25,185 nt of DNA from Massilia sp. UBA2604. GTDB lineage: Bacteria; Pseudomonadota; Gammaproteobacteria; Burkholderiales; Burkholderiaceae_D. Under the pieces are notes generated by a model that saw only the letters and a list, made by a program, of their open reading frames with translations, had not been told where the DNA came from and did not search any database. The DNA is taken from contig DDKG01000136.1 of NCBI GenBank assembly GCA_002339265.1, positions 1 through 25,185 on the forward strand, written 5' to 3'. Of this stretch, positions 7,505 to 17,038 are shown in pieces. The translations under genes and the position numbers were made by a program. Position 1 is the stretch's first letter. Every line of letters begins with the position of its first letter.

Positions 7505-8920
7505 TTAACTGCCTTCCATCCGTTCGTTCCAGCCGCCGCCCAGCACCCGATACAGCCTGATCCGGTTGTCCTGCTCCGCCAGCTGGGCGGCGATCAGCCC
7601 CTGCTGGGCCGAATACAGGGTGCGCTGGGCGTCGAGCAGGACCAGGTAACTGTCGAGGCCACGATCATAACGCTCTTTCGACAGTCGGTGGGTACGCTCG
7701 GCCGCGTCTAACAGCGCCTGGCTGGCCGCCCGCCGCGCATCCAGCGTGCGGGTCAGGGCCAGCGCATCGGCCACGTCACGAAAACCCGCCTGGATCGATT
7801 TCTCGTAACGCGCCAGCGCGATGTCGCGATCCGCGGTGGCCATGCCCAGCTGCGCCGTCAGGCGCCCGCCCTGGAAGATCGGGATGTTCACGGTCGGGCT
7901 GAAGCTCCACAGGCGCGTGCCCGATTCGAACAGGCCATCGAGTTCGCCGCTGGCCGAGCCATACAGGCCGGTCAGGCTGATCGACGGGAAGAAGGCGGCG
8001 CGCGCGGCACCGATATTGGCATTGGCCGCACGCAGCAGGTGCTCGGCCTGGCGCACGTCGGGGCGGCGCAGCAGCACGTTCGAGGCCAGCCCGGTCGGCA
8101 ATGGCGCCAGGCCGGACAGAGCGAGGTCGAAGCCGGCCGGCAGCAGCGCGTCTTCCACCGGCGCGCCGGCCAGCAAGGCCAGCGCGTGGCGGCCGGTGGC
8201 CACCAGTCCGGCGTACTGGGCGGCGTCGGCGCGCGCAGTTTCCACCGTGGTGCGCGCCTGTTCCACGTCGAGGCCGGACACCGCGCCGATCGCCTGGCGC
8301 TTCTGGATCAGCTCAAAGAGGGCCAGCTGATCCTCGAGGGTAGCCTGGGCCGCCCGCTGCGAGGCGACATCGGCCGCCAGGGTCAGGTAGACGCTGGCGA
8401 TCTCGCCGACCAGGCTGATCTGCACGGCGCGGCGCGCTTCCTCCTGGGCGAAATACTGCTGCAGCGCGGCGTCGGACAGGTTGCGCACCCGTCCGAACAG
8501 GTCCAGCTCGAAGGCCGAGATCCCGACCCCGGCCGTGTACAGGTCCGGGGTCGCGCTCGACGCCGCGGCCGGGCCGCCGTAGCGCTGCCCGCTGACGCTG
8601 ATGCCCACCGACGGCAGGCGGTCGGCGCGCTGCAGCTGGTACTGGGCGCGGGTGCGCTCCACGTTCAGCGCCGCTTCGCGCAGGTCGCGGTTGTTGTGCA
8701 GCGCGCGGGCGATGATCTCGACCAGGTTCGGGTCGGTGAAGAAGTCGCGCCAGCCGATGGCGTCTGCGGTGCCGGCGCCGTCGGCCACAGGCGCCTGCGC
8801 ATCCGGCCAGGCGGCCGGGATGTCCGGCTGCGCCTGCGGCAGCTCGGGCTGCAGCATGGCGCAGCCGCCCAGCGCCAGAGACAGCGCCAGCACGATTGGG
8901 GTGAAAGCAAGCTTAGTCAT
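7505..8920 (-). CDS. RND efflux outer-membrane lipoprotein, OprM/NodT family
   Basis: This 471-aa protein forms the outer-membrane exit duct of the tripartite pump. The signal peptide ends in a lipobox ALGGC with the acylated Cys at residue 20. Two OEP repeats follow; recognisable stretches include [34 protein letters not shown] and [17 protein letters not shown]. The length is normal for OprM/AdeC-type channels. The ATG at 8920 overlaps the end of the pump gene by 8 bp, which indicates translational coupling. Longer upstream readings of the frame lack the signal peptide at the N-terminus and are rejected. Confidence 0.93.
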   Translation of the reverse strand: MTKLAFTPIVLALSLALGGCAMLQPELPQAQPDIPAAWPDAQAPVADGAGTADAIGWRDFFTDPNLVEIIARALHNNRDLREAALNVERTRAQYQLQRADRLPSVGISVSGQRYGGPAAASSATPDLYTAGVGISAFELDLFGRVRNLSDAALQQYFAQEEARRAVQISLVGEIASVYLTLAADVASQRAAQATLEDQLALFELIQKRQAIGAVSGLDVEQARTTVETARADAAQYAGLVATGRHALALLAGAPVEDALLPAGFDLALSGLAPLPTGLASNVLLRRPDVRQAEHLLRAANANIGAARAAFFPSISLTGLYGSASGELDGLFESGTRLWSFSPTVNIPIFQGGRLTAQLGMATADRDIALARYEKSIQAGFRDVADALALTRTLDARRAASQALLDAAERTHRLSKERYDRGLDSYLVLLDAQRTLYSAQQGLIAAQLAEQDNRIRLYRVLGGGWNERMEGS

Positions 8921-11900
8921 GATGTGCAGCTCCGGTAGCAGCGGTGGCAGGTACGGCGTTCGTATCCTTCTTGCGCTTGAACATCCGCCCGATGACGACA
9001 TAGAACAGCGGGATGAAGAACACGCCCAGCACGGTGCCGACCAGCATGCCGCCCACCACGCCGGTGCCGATCGCGCGCTGCGCGCCGGCGCCGGCGCCGG
9101 AGGCCAGCGCCAGCGGCAGCACGCCCAGTCCGAAGGCCAGCGAGGTCATGATGATCGGACGCAGGCGGTCGCGCACCGCGTGCATGGTCGCTTCGACCAG
9201 CTCCATCCCTTTCTCCACGTTTTCCTTGGCGAATTCGACGATCAGGATCGCATTCTTGCTGGTCAGGCCGACCGTGGTCAGCATCGCGACCTGGAAATAG
9301 ACGTCGCGGTTCATGCCCAGCAGGGTATTGGCCAGCACCGTGCCCAGGATCCCCAGCGGCGCCACCAGCAGCACGGCGGTCGGCACGCTCCAGCTTTCGT
9401 ACAGCGCGGCCAGGCACAGGAACACGACCAGCAGCGACAGCGTGTACAGCATCGTGGTCTGGTCGCCCGCCTGGCGTTCCTGGTACGACAGCGCGGTCCA
9501 CTCGACGTTGAAGCCGGGAGGCAGCTCGCGCGCCAGGCGCTCGATCTCTTCCATCGCCGCGCCCGAGCTCACGCCAGGACGGCCCTCGCCCTGGATTTCC
9601 ATCGCCGGCACCCCGTCGTAGCGTTCCAGGCGCTGCGCGCCATAGTCCCAGCGGGTGCTGGCGAAGGCCGAGAACGGCACCATCTCGCCATTGTCGGCGC
9701 GCACGGTCCAGCGCTTGAAGTCTTCCGGCACCATGCGAAACTTGGCGTCGGCCTGCACGTAGACGCGCTTGACCCGGCCGCGGTCGACGAAGTCGTCGAT
9801 GTACTGGCCGCCCCAGGCGGTCGACAGGGTCGAGTTGATGTTGGCGATCTGCACGCCCAGCGCGGTCGCCTTCTTCTTGTCGACGATCACGCGCAGCTGC
9901 GGCGTGTCTTCCTGGCCGTTGGGACGCACATTGGTCAGCAGGTCGCTCTTGCCCGCCGCCGCCAGCAGCTGGTTGCGCGCCGCCAGCAGCGCTTCGTGGC
10001 CCTGCTGGGCGTTATCCTGCAGGAAGAAGCTGAAGCCGGCCGCCACGCCCAGTTCGGGGATCGCCGGCGGGGCAAAGGCGAAGATCAGCGAATCCTGGAT
10101 GCCGGCGAAGGCGCCCATGGCGCGGCCGGCGATGGCGTCGATGCTGGTTTCCGCATCCTTGCGCAGGTCCCAGTCCTTGAGACGGATGAAGGCCAGACCG
10201 TTCGACTGTCCGGCGCCGGCGAAGCTGAAGCCCTGCACCGTGAACACCGATTCGACGTTGTCCTTCTCGTCGGTCAGGAAGTGCTGCTCGAGCTTGCGGA
10301 TCGAGTCCATGGTCCGCATCTGGGTGGCGCCGACCGGCGCCTGCAAGGTCGCCAGCAGCACGCCCTGGTCCTCGGGCGGCAGGAAGGAGCTCGGCATGCG
10401 CACGAACAGCACGCCCATCACCCCCGCCAGCAGGACGAAGATCGCCAGGAAGCGTCCGCTACGGTTCAGGATGCCCTTCACGCCGCGCTGGTAGCGCGCG
10501 CTGCCGGCGTCGAACTTGCGGTTGAACCAGCCGAAGAAGCCTTTCTTGGGGCCGTGGTGCCCCTTTTCCACCGGCTTGAGCATGGTGGCGCACAGGGCCG
10601 GGGTCAGCACGATCGCGACCAGCACCGACAGCGCCATGGCCGACACGATAGTGGCCGTGAACTGGCGGTAGATGATGCCGGTGGAACCGGTCATGAAGGC
10701 CATCGGCACGAACACCGCCGACAGCACCATGCCGATGCCGACCAGGGCGCCGGTGATCTGGTCCATCGATTTGCGGGCCGCTTCCTTGGGGCTCAAGCCC
10801 TCCTCGGACATGATGCGCTCGACGTTCTCCACCACCACGATGGCGTCGTCGACCAGAAGGCCGATCGCCAGCACCATCGCGAACATGGTCAGCATATTGA
10901 CCGAGAAGCCCATCACCGACAGCAGGCCGAAGGTGCCCAGCAACACCACCGGCACCGCGATGGTCGGGATCAGCGTGGCGCGGAAGTTCTGCAGGAACAG
11001 GTACATCACCAGGAATACCAGCACGATCGCTTCGATCAGGGTCTTGACCACGCCCTCGATCGACACTTTCACGAACGGCGTGGTGTCGAACGCCACCACC
11101 GGCTTCAGGCCGGGCGGGAAGAACTGCGACAGGCGTTCCACCTCGGCCTGCACGCCTTCGGCGGTGTCCAGCGCATTGGCGCCGGTGGCCAGCGAGATCG
11201 CGATGCCGGTGGCGGCCTTGCCGTTCAGGTGGGTCATGAATTCATAGGTCTCGGCGCCCATCTCGACGCGCGCGACGTCGCCCAGCAGCAGCGCCGAGCC
11301 GTCCGGATTGCTGCGCACGACGATCTCGCGGAACTGTTCCGGCGTCTGCAGCCGGTCTTGCGCCTGGATCGTGGCGTTCAGCTGCTGGTACTCGACCGAC
11401 GGCGCGCCGCCCAGCTGGCCTACCGCGACCTGCGCATTCTGGGCCTGCACCGCGGCCACCACGTCGGTGGTGGCGAGGCCAAAGGTCTCGAGCTTGGCCG
11501 GATCGAGCCAGATCCGCATCGCGTACTTGCCGCCCCAGACCTGCAGGTTGCCCACGCCGGGGACGCGGCTCAGCGGGTCGACCAGCGTCGCCGACACGTA
11601 GTCGGCGATGTCGTCGCGGCTCATGCTGCCGTCTTCCGACACGAAGGCCAGCACCTGCAGGAAGCCCGAAGCCGCCTTGCTGACGTTGACGCCCTGCCGC
11701 TGCACGTCCTGCGGCAGCAGCGGCATGGCCAGCTGCAGCTTGTTCTGCACCTGGACCTGCGCGGTGTCGGGATTGGTCTCGTTGGAGAACGTCAGGGTGA
11801 GCGTCGCCTGGCCGTTGGCCGAGCTGTTGGACGACATGTACAGCAGGCCGTCCAGGCCCTTCATGTTCTGCTCGATGATCTGGGTCACCGAGTCCTCGAC

Positions 11901-12068
11901 CACCTTGGCCGAGGCGCCCGGATACGTGGCCTGGATCTCGACCGTCGGCGGGGCGATGGTCGGGTACATCGACACCGGCAGGTTGACCATGGCGAGGCCG
12001 CCGGCCAGCATGATGATGATCGCGATGACCCAGGCGAAGATGGGGCGGTCGATAAAATAGCGTGCCAT
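8913..12068 (-). CDS. RND multidrug efflux permease, AcrB/MexB (HAE1) family
   Basis: The 1051-aa inner-membrane pump exports hydrophobic compounds by proton antiport. It starts [20 protein letters not shown], standard for HAE1 transporters. The proton-relay aspartates D407 and D408 are in [18 protein letters not shown], and the lysine equivalent to AcrB K940 is near residue 938 in [17 protein letters not shown]. Length and domain order match AcrB: TM1, porter domain, TM2-6, a second porter domain, TM7-12. AAGGGC lies about 8 nt before the ATG, and the gap to the adaptor gene is 10 bp. Adaptor, pump and channel form one operon with the two TetR genes behind. Confidence 0.97.
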   Translation of the reverse strand: MARYFIDRPIFAWVIAIIIMLAGGLAMVNLPVSMYPTIAPPTVEIQATYPGASAKVVEDSVTQIIEQNMKGLDGLLYMSSNSSANGQATLTLTFSNETNPDTAQVQVQNKLQLAMPLLPQDVQRQGVNVSKAASGFLQVLAFVSEDGSMSRDDIADYVSATLVDPLSRVPGVGNLQVWGGKYAMRIWLDPAKLETFGLATTDVVAAVQAQNAQVAVGQLGGAPSVEYQQLNATIQAQDRLQTPEQFREIVVRSNPDGSALLLGDVARVEMGAETYEFMTHLNGKAATGIAISLATGANALDTAEGVQAEVERLSQFFPPGLKPVVAFDTTPFVKVSIEGVVKTLIEAIVLVFLVMYLFLQNFRATLIPTIAVPVVLLGTFGLLSVMGFSVNMLTMFAMVLAIGLLVDDAIVVVENVERIMSEEGLSPKEAARKSMDQITGALVGIGMVLSAVFVPMAFMTGSTGIIYRQFTATIVSAMALSVLVAIVLTPALCATMLKPVEKGHHGPKKGFFGWFNRKFDAGSARYQRGVKGILNRSGRFLAIFVLLAGVMGVLFVRMPSSFLPPEDQGVLLATLQAPVGATQMRTMDSIRKLEQHFLTDEKDNVESVFTVQGFSFAGAGQSNGLAFIRLKDWDLRKDAETSIDAIAGRAMGAFAGIQDSLIFAFAPPAIPELGVAAGFSFFLQDNAQQGHEALLAARNQLLAAAGKSDLLTNVRPNGQEDTPQLRVIVDKKKATALGVQIANINSTLSTAWGGQYIDDFVDRGRVKRVYVQADAKFRMVPEDFKRWTVRADNGEMVPFSAFASTRWDYGAQRLERYDGVPAMEIQGEGRPGVSSGAAMEEIERLARELPPGFNVEWTALSYQERQAGDQTTMLYTLSLLVVFLCLAALYESWSVPTAVLLVAPLGILGTVLANTLLGMNRDVYFQVAMLTTVGLTSKNAILIVEFAKENVEKGMELVEATMHAVRDRLRPIIMTSLAFGLGVLPLALASGAGAGAQRAIGTGVVGGMLVGTVLGVFFIPLFYVVIGRMFKRKKDTNAVPATAATGAAHHD

Positions 12069-12078
12069 CGTTCTGCCC

Positions 12079-13299
12079 TTACGACTTCGCCGGCTGCGCG
12101 GCGGCGTTGGCCGTCGCCTGCGCCGCTGCCGGCTTGGCGCCCATCTCGGTCGGCGTCACGGCCGCGCCGGGGCCGATCTTCTGCAGGCCCTCGATCACGA
12201 CGCGCTCGCCGGCGTTCAGGCCCTTGTCGACCAGCCAGTTGTTGCCGATCGTGCGGCTCACTTCCAGCTGGCGCTGCACGATCTTGTTGTCCTTGCCGAC
12301 CACCATGGCCGACACATTGCCTTTCGGGTCGCGCGCCACGCCCTGCTGCGGCACCAGCAGCGCGGCGTTGCGCACGCCGTTGCCCACCAGCGCGCGCACG
12401 TACATGCCGGGCAGCAGGATGCCGTCCGGGTTCGGCACCGTCACCCGCAGCGTATAGCTGCCGGTGGTCGGGTCGACCGTCACGTCGGTGAAGGCCAGCT
12501 TGCCTTCGCGGGCATAGGTCGTGCCATCCTCGAGCAGGATCTTGACCGGCAGGTCGCTCGCCTGCTTCAGGGTGCCGGCGGCCATCTCGCGACGCAGGTC
12601 GAGCAATTCGCTGCTGGACTGGGTTACGTCGACGTACATCGGATCGAGGCGCTGCACCAGCGCCAGCGGCTGTTCCTGGCTCGCGGTGACCAGGGCGCCC
12701 TGGGTCACGCTCGAGCGCCCGATATTGCCGCTGATCGGCGACACGATGCGGGCATAGCCGAGCAGGACCTCGCTGCGCTGCAGCGCCGCCTGGGCGGCGG
12801 CGGCATCGGCTTTCGCCTGGGCCAGCGCCGCTTGCGCGTTCTCGTCGTCCTGGCGGCTGACGGCGTCGATCTTCACCAGTTCGCCCGAGCGACGCGCGCT
12901 CAGCTCCGCCTGCTGCAGGGTCGCCCTGGCGCGCTCGAGCGCCGCACGGGCGCTGGCGGCGTCGGCGGCGTACTCGAGGTCGGCCAGCTGGTACAGCGGC
13001 TGGCCGGCCTTGACCGTGCCGCCCTCTTCGAACAGGCGGCCCTTGACGATGCCGCTCACCTGCGGCCGCACTTCCGCGATCAGGGACGGCGTGGCGCGTC
13101 CGGCCAGTTCGCGGGTCAGGGTGACGTCCTGGGCCTTCAGGGTGACGACGGTGACAGCTTGCGGCGGCGGCGCCTGGCCGGCTTGCTGGTCATCGGCGCC
13201 GGATTTGCCGCAGCCGGACAGGAAGGCTGAACCGAGCAGGGCTGAACTGAAGAGCAGGACCGCGTGCGCGCGCCTGGCGGGTGGGTGTAGGGATGGCAT
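12079..13299 (-). CDS. RND efflux periplasmic adaptor lipoprotein, AcrA/MexA family
   Basis: The 406-aa membrane fusion protein links the pump to the outer-membrane channel. The lipobox FLSGC places the lipidated Cys at residue 30. The lipoyl half-motif [30 protein letters not shown], an alpha-helical hairpin rich in Ala, Gln and Arg, the second lipoyl half ([22 protein letters not shown]) and a beta-barrel domain appear in order. The C-terminal tail is Ala-rich. The start at 13299 is preceded by AGAGGT 7 nt away. It is the first gene of the efflux operon, about 57 bp downstream of the paired palindromic operators. Confidence 0.95.
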   Translation of the reverse strand: MPSLHPPARRAHAVLLFSSALLGSAFLSGCGKSGADDQQAGQAPPPQAVTVVTLKAQDVTLTRELAGRATPSLIAEVRPQVSGIVKGRLFEEGGTVKAGQPLYQLADLEYAADAASARAALERARATLQQAELSARRSGELVKIDAVSRQDDENAQAALAQAKADAAAAQAALQRSEVLLGYARIVSPISGNIGRSSVTQGALVTASQEQPLALVQRLDPMYVDVTQSSSELLDLRREMAAGTLKQASDLPVKILLEDGTTYAREGKLAFTDVTVDPTTGSYTLRVTVPNPDGILLPGMYVRALVGNGVRNAALLVPQQGVARDPKGNVSAMVVGKDNKIVQRQLEVSRTIGNNWLVDKGLNAGERVVIEGLQKIGPGAAVTPTEMGAKPAAAQATANAAAQPAKS

Positions 13300-13356
13300 T
13301 GAACTACCTCTGAAAGGCGACCGCGAAGTCGACGAATGGAAGGTTGATAAAGTTAG

Positions 13357-13396
13357 GAATGAACGTTTACTCTTTTTTGAGAATAAACGATCATTC
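13357..13396. promoter_or_regulatory. Paired pseudo-palindromic operators upstream of the efflux operon
   Basis: Two 16-bp elements, GAATGAACGTTTACTC (13357-13372) and GAATAAACGATCATTC (13381-13396), are separated by 8 bp. Each is an imperfect palindrome (12 of 16 positions). The first also matches the reverse complement of the second at 14 of 16 positions, and the match extends one base inward to give a 40-bp dyad. Size, symmetry and placement between the adaptor and MAPEG genes fit binding sites for the operon's TetR regulators. A clear -35/-10 pair could not be assigned. Confidence 0.6.
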
Positions 13397-13523
13397 TCTT
13401 TCTTGCAAGCAGGTTAACGCGGTGGTCTTCGCGGAAATTTCGTATGCCCAAAAGTAGATCGGGCAATTACATGCATTCACGTATGATCGAACTTACAACG
13501 CCCCCGACCGGAAAGGAAGATTG

Positions 13524-13919
13524 ATGACCACCGAACTCACGATCCTCTCCTGGACCCTGGTGCTGGCCCTGGTCCAGATCCTGCTGCCCTCCACCCTGCG
13601 CACCCAGGAGACGGGCGCGCAGTACAACGTCAGCGCGCGCGATGGCGCCGCGCCGCCGCCGCGCCCGGTGACGGCGCGCCTGCAGCGGGCCCAGGCCAAC
13701 CTGTTCGAAACCCTGCCGCTGTTCGCGACCGCGGTGCTGATCGCCAATGTGTCGGGCACCCACGGCGCCCTGATCCTGTGGGGCTGCTGGCTCTACCTGC
13801 TGGCGCGCATCGTCTACGTGCCGCTGTACGCGGCCGGCATCCCGGTGCTGCGCACGCTGGTGTGGATGGTGTCGCTGCTTGGGCTGGTAATGATCCTGTT
13901 CGCGCTGCTGACGGTCTAG
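13524..13919 (+). CDS. MAPEG-family membrane protein
   Basis: The 131-aa protein has four hydrophobic segments and the MAPEG signature region ARLQRAQANLFETLPLFATAVLIA (residues about 52-75). MAPEG proteins include microsomal glutathione S-transferase relatives; bacterial members of this size are mostly uncharacterised. The ATG at 13524 has AGGAAG 7 nt upstream; an adjacent in-frame TTG would add one residue. It is divergent from the efflux operon and shares the palindrome-bearing region, so it might be co-regulated. A -10-like TATGAT lies at 13482-13487. Its TAG stop overlaps the TAG of the convergent ThuA-like gene. Confidence 0.82.
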   Translation: MTTELTILSWTLVLALVQILLPSTLRTQETGAQYNVSARDGAAPPPRPVTARLQRAQANLFETLPLFATAVLIANVSGTHGALILWGCWLYLLARIVYVPLYAAGIPVLRTLVWMVSLLGLVMILFALLTV

Positions 13920-14740
13920 CGCACCTGGCCGGCGCCGATGCCGCGCCCGGTCGCCGCCCAGTAGATGCCGCCATACAGGTGGTGCAGGAAGACCGGATCG
14001 CGGTAGGTCGCCCCCATATGCCCCATCCCGGTATAAAAGGCGCGGCCGCCGTCGTAGTACTGATACCAGCTGATCGGGTGGAAGGCGCCCATCCCCTTGC
14101 CCTCGCGGTCGGGCCAGGTCGTCTGCGGGCGGTAGCTGGTCTCGTCGACGCTCAGCAGGTAGACCAGGTCCTTCGAGCGCGCCGGCCCGAATTCATACCA
14201 TTCGTCGGTGAACAGGTTGCGCGGCGCGAAGCGTTCCATGCCGGGGAAGTTCGCGTCCTCGACCTTCACGATGGCGGTCTGCACCGCGGGATGGACGTGG
14301 AACATGTGACCGACCAACTTCGTGTACCAGGCCCAGTCGTACTCGGTATCGGCCGCGCTGTGCACGCCGACGTAGCCGCCGCCGCGCCGGATGAAGCGCT
14401 CGAAGGCCGCCTGCTGGGCCTCGTCGAGCACGTCGCCGGTGGTGAGCAGGAAGATCACCGCCTGGTATCTGGACAGCTCGGCGTCGTTCATCACGCGCCC
14501 GGCATCGGCGCTCCAGAACACGCCGAAGTCGTGCAGCTTGCCCAGTTCCTGTACCGCCGTCACGCCGGCGTGCACCGCATCGTGGTGCCAGGCGGTGGAT
14601 TTGGTGAACAGCAGCACGTTGAACTGGGCGGCATTTGCCGGGGATACGCCGGCGAACGTGAAGAAGGACAAGCAGGCGAAGACGAGGGTGGCTAGCTGAC
14701 GGATCATCGGCATGAAGTGCAGGAGTGGCGCGGCAGACAA
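13916..14740 (-). CDS. Exported ThuA-like domain protein
   Basis: The mature part matches the ThuA (trehalose utilisation) family, a class I glutamine amidotransferase-like fold: FNVLLFTKSTAWHHDAV, AVIFLLTTGDVLDEAQQAAFERFIRRGGGYVGVHSA, and GGRAFYTGMGHMGATYRDPVF. A signal peptide is visible (IRQLATLVFACLSFFTFAGVSPANAA), so it acts outside the cytoplasm. Such secreted ThuA-like proteins are often linked to carbohydrate degradation but remain functionally undefined. The start is uncertain: TTG at 14740 has AAGGA about 8 nt upstream, whereas the in-frame ATGs at 14713 and 14707 lack a ribosome site but give a more usual signal peptide. It is convergent with the MAPEG gene. Confidence 0.8.
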   Translation of the reverse strand: MSAAPLLHFMPMIRQLATLVFACLSFFTFAGVSPANAAQFNVLLFTKSTAWHHDAVHAGVTAVQELGKLHDFGVFWSADAGRVMNDAELSRYQAVIFLLTTGDVLDEAQQAAFERFIRRGGGYVGVHSAADTEYDWAWYTKLVGHMFHVHPAVQTAIVKVEDANFPGMERFAPRNLFTDEWYEFGPARSKDLVYLLSVDETSYRPQTTWPDREGKGMGAFHPISWYQYYDGGRAFYTGMGHMGATYRDPVFLHHLYGGIYWAATGRGIGAGQVR

Positions 14741-14811
14741 CGCTAATCCTTCACCCCTTACTTGTCAACAAAACCATTCCGGCCAAGGTCGCCGCGAAAT
14801 TTCACTCACGT

Positions 14812-14862
14812 TTGATCGTAATCAACCGTGCGCCTGACATGCTCCCTTGCGCGGCGTATAGT
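14812..14862 (+). promoter_or_regulatory. Perfect FNR/ANR box and -10 upstream of the universal stress gene
   Basis: TTGATCGTAATCAA at 14812-14825 matches the FNR consensus in both half-sites. TATAGT at 14857-14862 is a good -10. The centres are 41 bp apart, which puts the box near -50 rather than the usual -41.5. Several Anr-controlled universal stress proteins are known in Pseudomonas, so control of this gene is likely even with the unusual spacing. Confidence 0.65.
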
Positions 14863-14911
14863 GAAACGCCGTGCGCCACGTTCCCACTGCACCACCGAAC
14901 GGAGCCAACCC

Positions 14912-15751
14912 ATGCTCAAGACCATACTCGTCCACGTCGATGGCGGCCCCTGCCAGGAGAGCCGCCTGCGCGCGGCAACGCTGCTCGCCGCCGAGCACGG
15001 CGCCCACCTGGTCGGCAGCGCCGCCACAGGCCTGTCGATGGCCAGCTTCGCGGTGCTCAACGGCTCGATGGCCATGCCAGTCTCCAACCGTGAATTCCAG
15101 GACCTGCGCGACGCCGTCGCGGTCACGCTCGACGATTTCGTGGACCAGGCCGAACGGCTCGGCATCCACGGCGCCGAGGCGCGCATGGTCGAAGACGCCG
15201 ACCGCGACGGCCTGCTGCTGCAGGCGCGCTATGCCGACCTGGTGGTGGTCAGCCAGGACAACGGCCATGGCCGCAGCCGCGCCACGACCGAACGTGGCCT
15301 GCCCCAATACCTCGCCCTGCACGGCGCCCGCCCGGTGCTGGTGGTGCCCGACAGCTACCACGGCAAGCCGATTCCCGGCGACGTGCTGGTCGGCTGGGAC
15401 GGCAGCATGCCGGCCCAGCGCGCGATCAACGCCGCCCTGCCCCTGCTGGCCCATGCGGGCACCGTGCACCTGGCGCTGGTCAACCCCGACCTGCAATCCG
15501 GCCTGCACGGCGACGAACCGGGCGCCGACATGGCGCACTACCTGGCGCGCCACGGCCTGAAGGTCGACGTCGCCGTCGAGCATACCCGCGCCGCCGAGGG
15601 CGAAGCCCTGATGGACATGGCGCGCGACTGCCGCGCCGGGCTGATGGTCACCGGCGCCTTCGGCCATAGCCGCTACCGCGAATGGATCCTCGGCGGCGTC
15701 ACGCGCGACGTGCTCGACCACGCGCCGGCGCCGCTCCTCATCGCCCACTGA
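14912..15751 (+). CDS. Universal stress protein with two UspA domains
   Basis: The 279-aa protein contains two tandem UspA domains. The first begins MLKTILVHVDGG and the second PGDVLVGWDGSMPAQRA near residue 148. The ATP-type loop GAFGHSRYREWILGGVTRDVL (GxxG-9x-G-S/T) is present near the C-terminus of the second domain, while the first ends in PVLVVPDS without a clear loop. The ATG at 14912 has GGAG 8 nt upstream. A perfect FNR box lies about 90 bp upstream, suggesting a role in oxygen-limited survival. The stop is immediately followed by the ATG of the hemerythrin-like gene. Confidence 0.92.
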   Translation: MLKTILVHVDGGPCQESRLRAATLLAAEHGAHLVGSAATGLSMASFAVLNGSMAMPVSNREFQDLRDAVAVTLDDFVDQAERLGIHGAEARMVEDADRDGLLLQARYADLVVVSQDNGHGRSRATTERGLPQYLALHGARPVLVVPDSYHGKPIPGDVLVGWDGSMPAQRAINAALPLLAHAGTVHLALVNPDLQSGLHGDEPGADMAHYLARHGLKVDVAVEHTRAAEGEALMDMARDCRAGLMVTGAFGHSRYREWILGGVTRDVLDHAPAPLLIAH

Positions 15752-16252
15752 ATGTCACCTGTCTTCACTTATCCCTATTCCGCCATGACCTTTCACCACT
15801 ACCCAGGAGGCAGCGCCGGCGCCATCGGCGCCGCGATCCGCCATGTCCGCCGCCATCTGTGCGCCCGCCTGGCCGACACGGCCGACAGCACCTGCACGCC
15901 GGACGACCGCTTCGTGCACGCCTTCCCGGCCGTCGTCACGGCGGTCGAGGTCGGGTTCCGACACGAAGAGAGAGTGATGGAATCGCTCGACTACGAGCGC
16001 CTGCACGAGCACCGCGCCGAGAACGCGACCATCCTGGCCGCCCTGCACCGCGCCATGCCGCTGGTCGAGGACGGCGACGTCGCGCTCGGCCGCCAGCTGG
16101 TGGCGGCGCTGCTCGACCTGCTGTCGCTGCACCGGATCAGCACCGACCTGGCGCTGGCCACGGCGCCGCGTGCGCCAAGCGGCCGGACCGGCGGGCGGGT
16201 GCCGCGCATCCTGCTGCATCGAAGCGGGCATGCCGGCTGGCGCCCGCGGTAA
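15752..16252 (+). CDS. Hemerythrin-like protein with incomplete iron ligands
   Basis: The 166-aa product is a mainly helical protein resembling a hemerythrin four-helix bundle: GFRHEERVMESLDYERLHEHRAEN, then LLDLLSLHRISTDLALA. Aligned by eye to bacteriohemerythrin, the Glu of HFxxEE, the first His of HxxxH, and the late His and Asp (HRISTD) are kept. The His of HFxxEE becomes Gly, and the second His of HxxxH becomes Asn. It may therefore bind metal differently or not at all. The ATG at 15752 touches the stress protein TGA, and an in-frame ATG at 15785 is an alternative; neither has a good ribosome site, so translation may be coupled. The Arg-rich C-terminal tail is unlike the family. Moderate confidence for the family, good for the gene. 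Confidence 0.6.
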   Translation: MSPVFTYPYSAMTFHHYPGGSAGAIGAAIRHVRRHLCARLADTADSTCTPDDRFVHAFPAVVTAVEVGFRHEERVMESLDYERLHEHRAENATILAALHRAMPLVEDGDVALGRQLVAALLDLLSLHRISTDLALATAPRAPSGRTGGRVPRILLHRSGHAGWRPR

Positions 16253-16332
16253 CGGCGCTTGCAATCGGCTCCAGCATCGCGCCGAATGATCTCGCGGCCA
16301 ACCATCACCGCGTCGGCGGCAAGCCGCCAACC

Positions 16333-16875
16333 CTACTTCAGGCCCGCGCGCTGGCGCCGGATTACCTTGCCCGACACCATGAAGGCGCCGTCGCCCTTGT
16401 AGTGCAGGGTCTCGGGATGGCGCGGCCGCGGTGCCACGCGCGCCGCCACCACTTCCCAGATGAAGAAATCGTAGCGCCCGACCAGGCTGTCGTCGTGCAG
16501 CCGGCATTCGAACTGGGCGTGACACTCGCGGATCGACGGCGCCGCCACCTGCTCGCTCGGCTCCGGCGTCAGGCCGAAGGCGGCGAACTTGTCGATCTCG
16601 GCGCCGGTGGTCGAACCGACGCCCAGCACCGCCTCGAGCTGCGTCGTGGTCGGCAGGTTGATCACGCACTCGCCGCTGGCGCGGATCAAACCGTGGCTGT
16701 GGTTGCTTGATGCGATCACGCAGCCGATCAGCGACGGACTGAATTCCATCACCGTGTGCCATCCCATCACCATCACGTCGCGCTCCCCGGCGTGGCATGA
16801 AGTCACCAGCACCACCGGCCCCGGTTCCAGGTAGCGCCGAACCTCGTGCAGCGGCAGGTCGTGCTTGCGTGCCAT
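16333..16875 (-). CDS. Flavin reductase-like / FMN-binding split-barrel protein
   Basis: The 180-aa protein matches the flavin reductase-like domain: EPGPVVLVTSCHAGERDVMVMGWHTVMEFSPSLIGCVI, SGECVINLPTTTQLEAV, and FECRLHDDSLVGRYDFFIWEVVAA. Such proteins bind FMN and act as NAD(P)H:flavin oxidoreductases or related flavoproteins; the partner is not evident here. The ATG at 16875 has GGGAG about 7 nt upstream; a longer frame to 16902 lacks a site. It is convergent with the hemerythrin-like gene across 80 bp and divergent from the winged-helix gene. A GATAAT at 16908-16903 could be its -10. Confidence 0.85.
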   Translation of the reverse strand: MARKHDLPLHEVRRYLEPGPVVLVTSCHAGERDVMVMGWHTVMEFSPSLIGCVIASSNHSHGLIRASGECVINLPTTTQLEAVLGVGSTTGAEIDKFAAFGLTPEPSEQVAAPSIRECHAQFECRLHDDSLVGRYDFFIWEVVAARVAPRPRHPETLHYKGDGAFMVSGKVIRRQRAGLK

Positions 16876-17038
16876 GCATACTCCCGTCGTGAGCCCGGCC
16901 ATATTATCGTCCCGCCCGGACCCGCGCGGCGTACGCTTGCCGCGACGGCACGCGACAGCAGAAAAATTCTAGCGCCACCTCCTCCCGCGCCGGACAATGA
17001 CACGACCGCCGTCGCCACCACCAGACACGAGGCTCACC

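Noticed and set aside
8601..12491. A 1296-codon open frame on the plus strand, opposite the efflux pump
   Set aside because: It is antisense to the clear AcrB-like pump gene, has His/Gln/Arg-rich composition typical of reversed GC-rich codons, and shows no recognisable domain.
16313..16330. GGCGGC-AA-GCCGCC inverted repeat between the hemerythrin-like and flavin reductase genes as a terminator
   Set aside because: The stem is short, closing leaves a tight loop, and no T-tract follows on either strand; such GC repeats arise easily by chance here.
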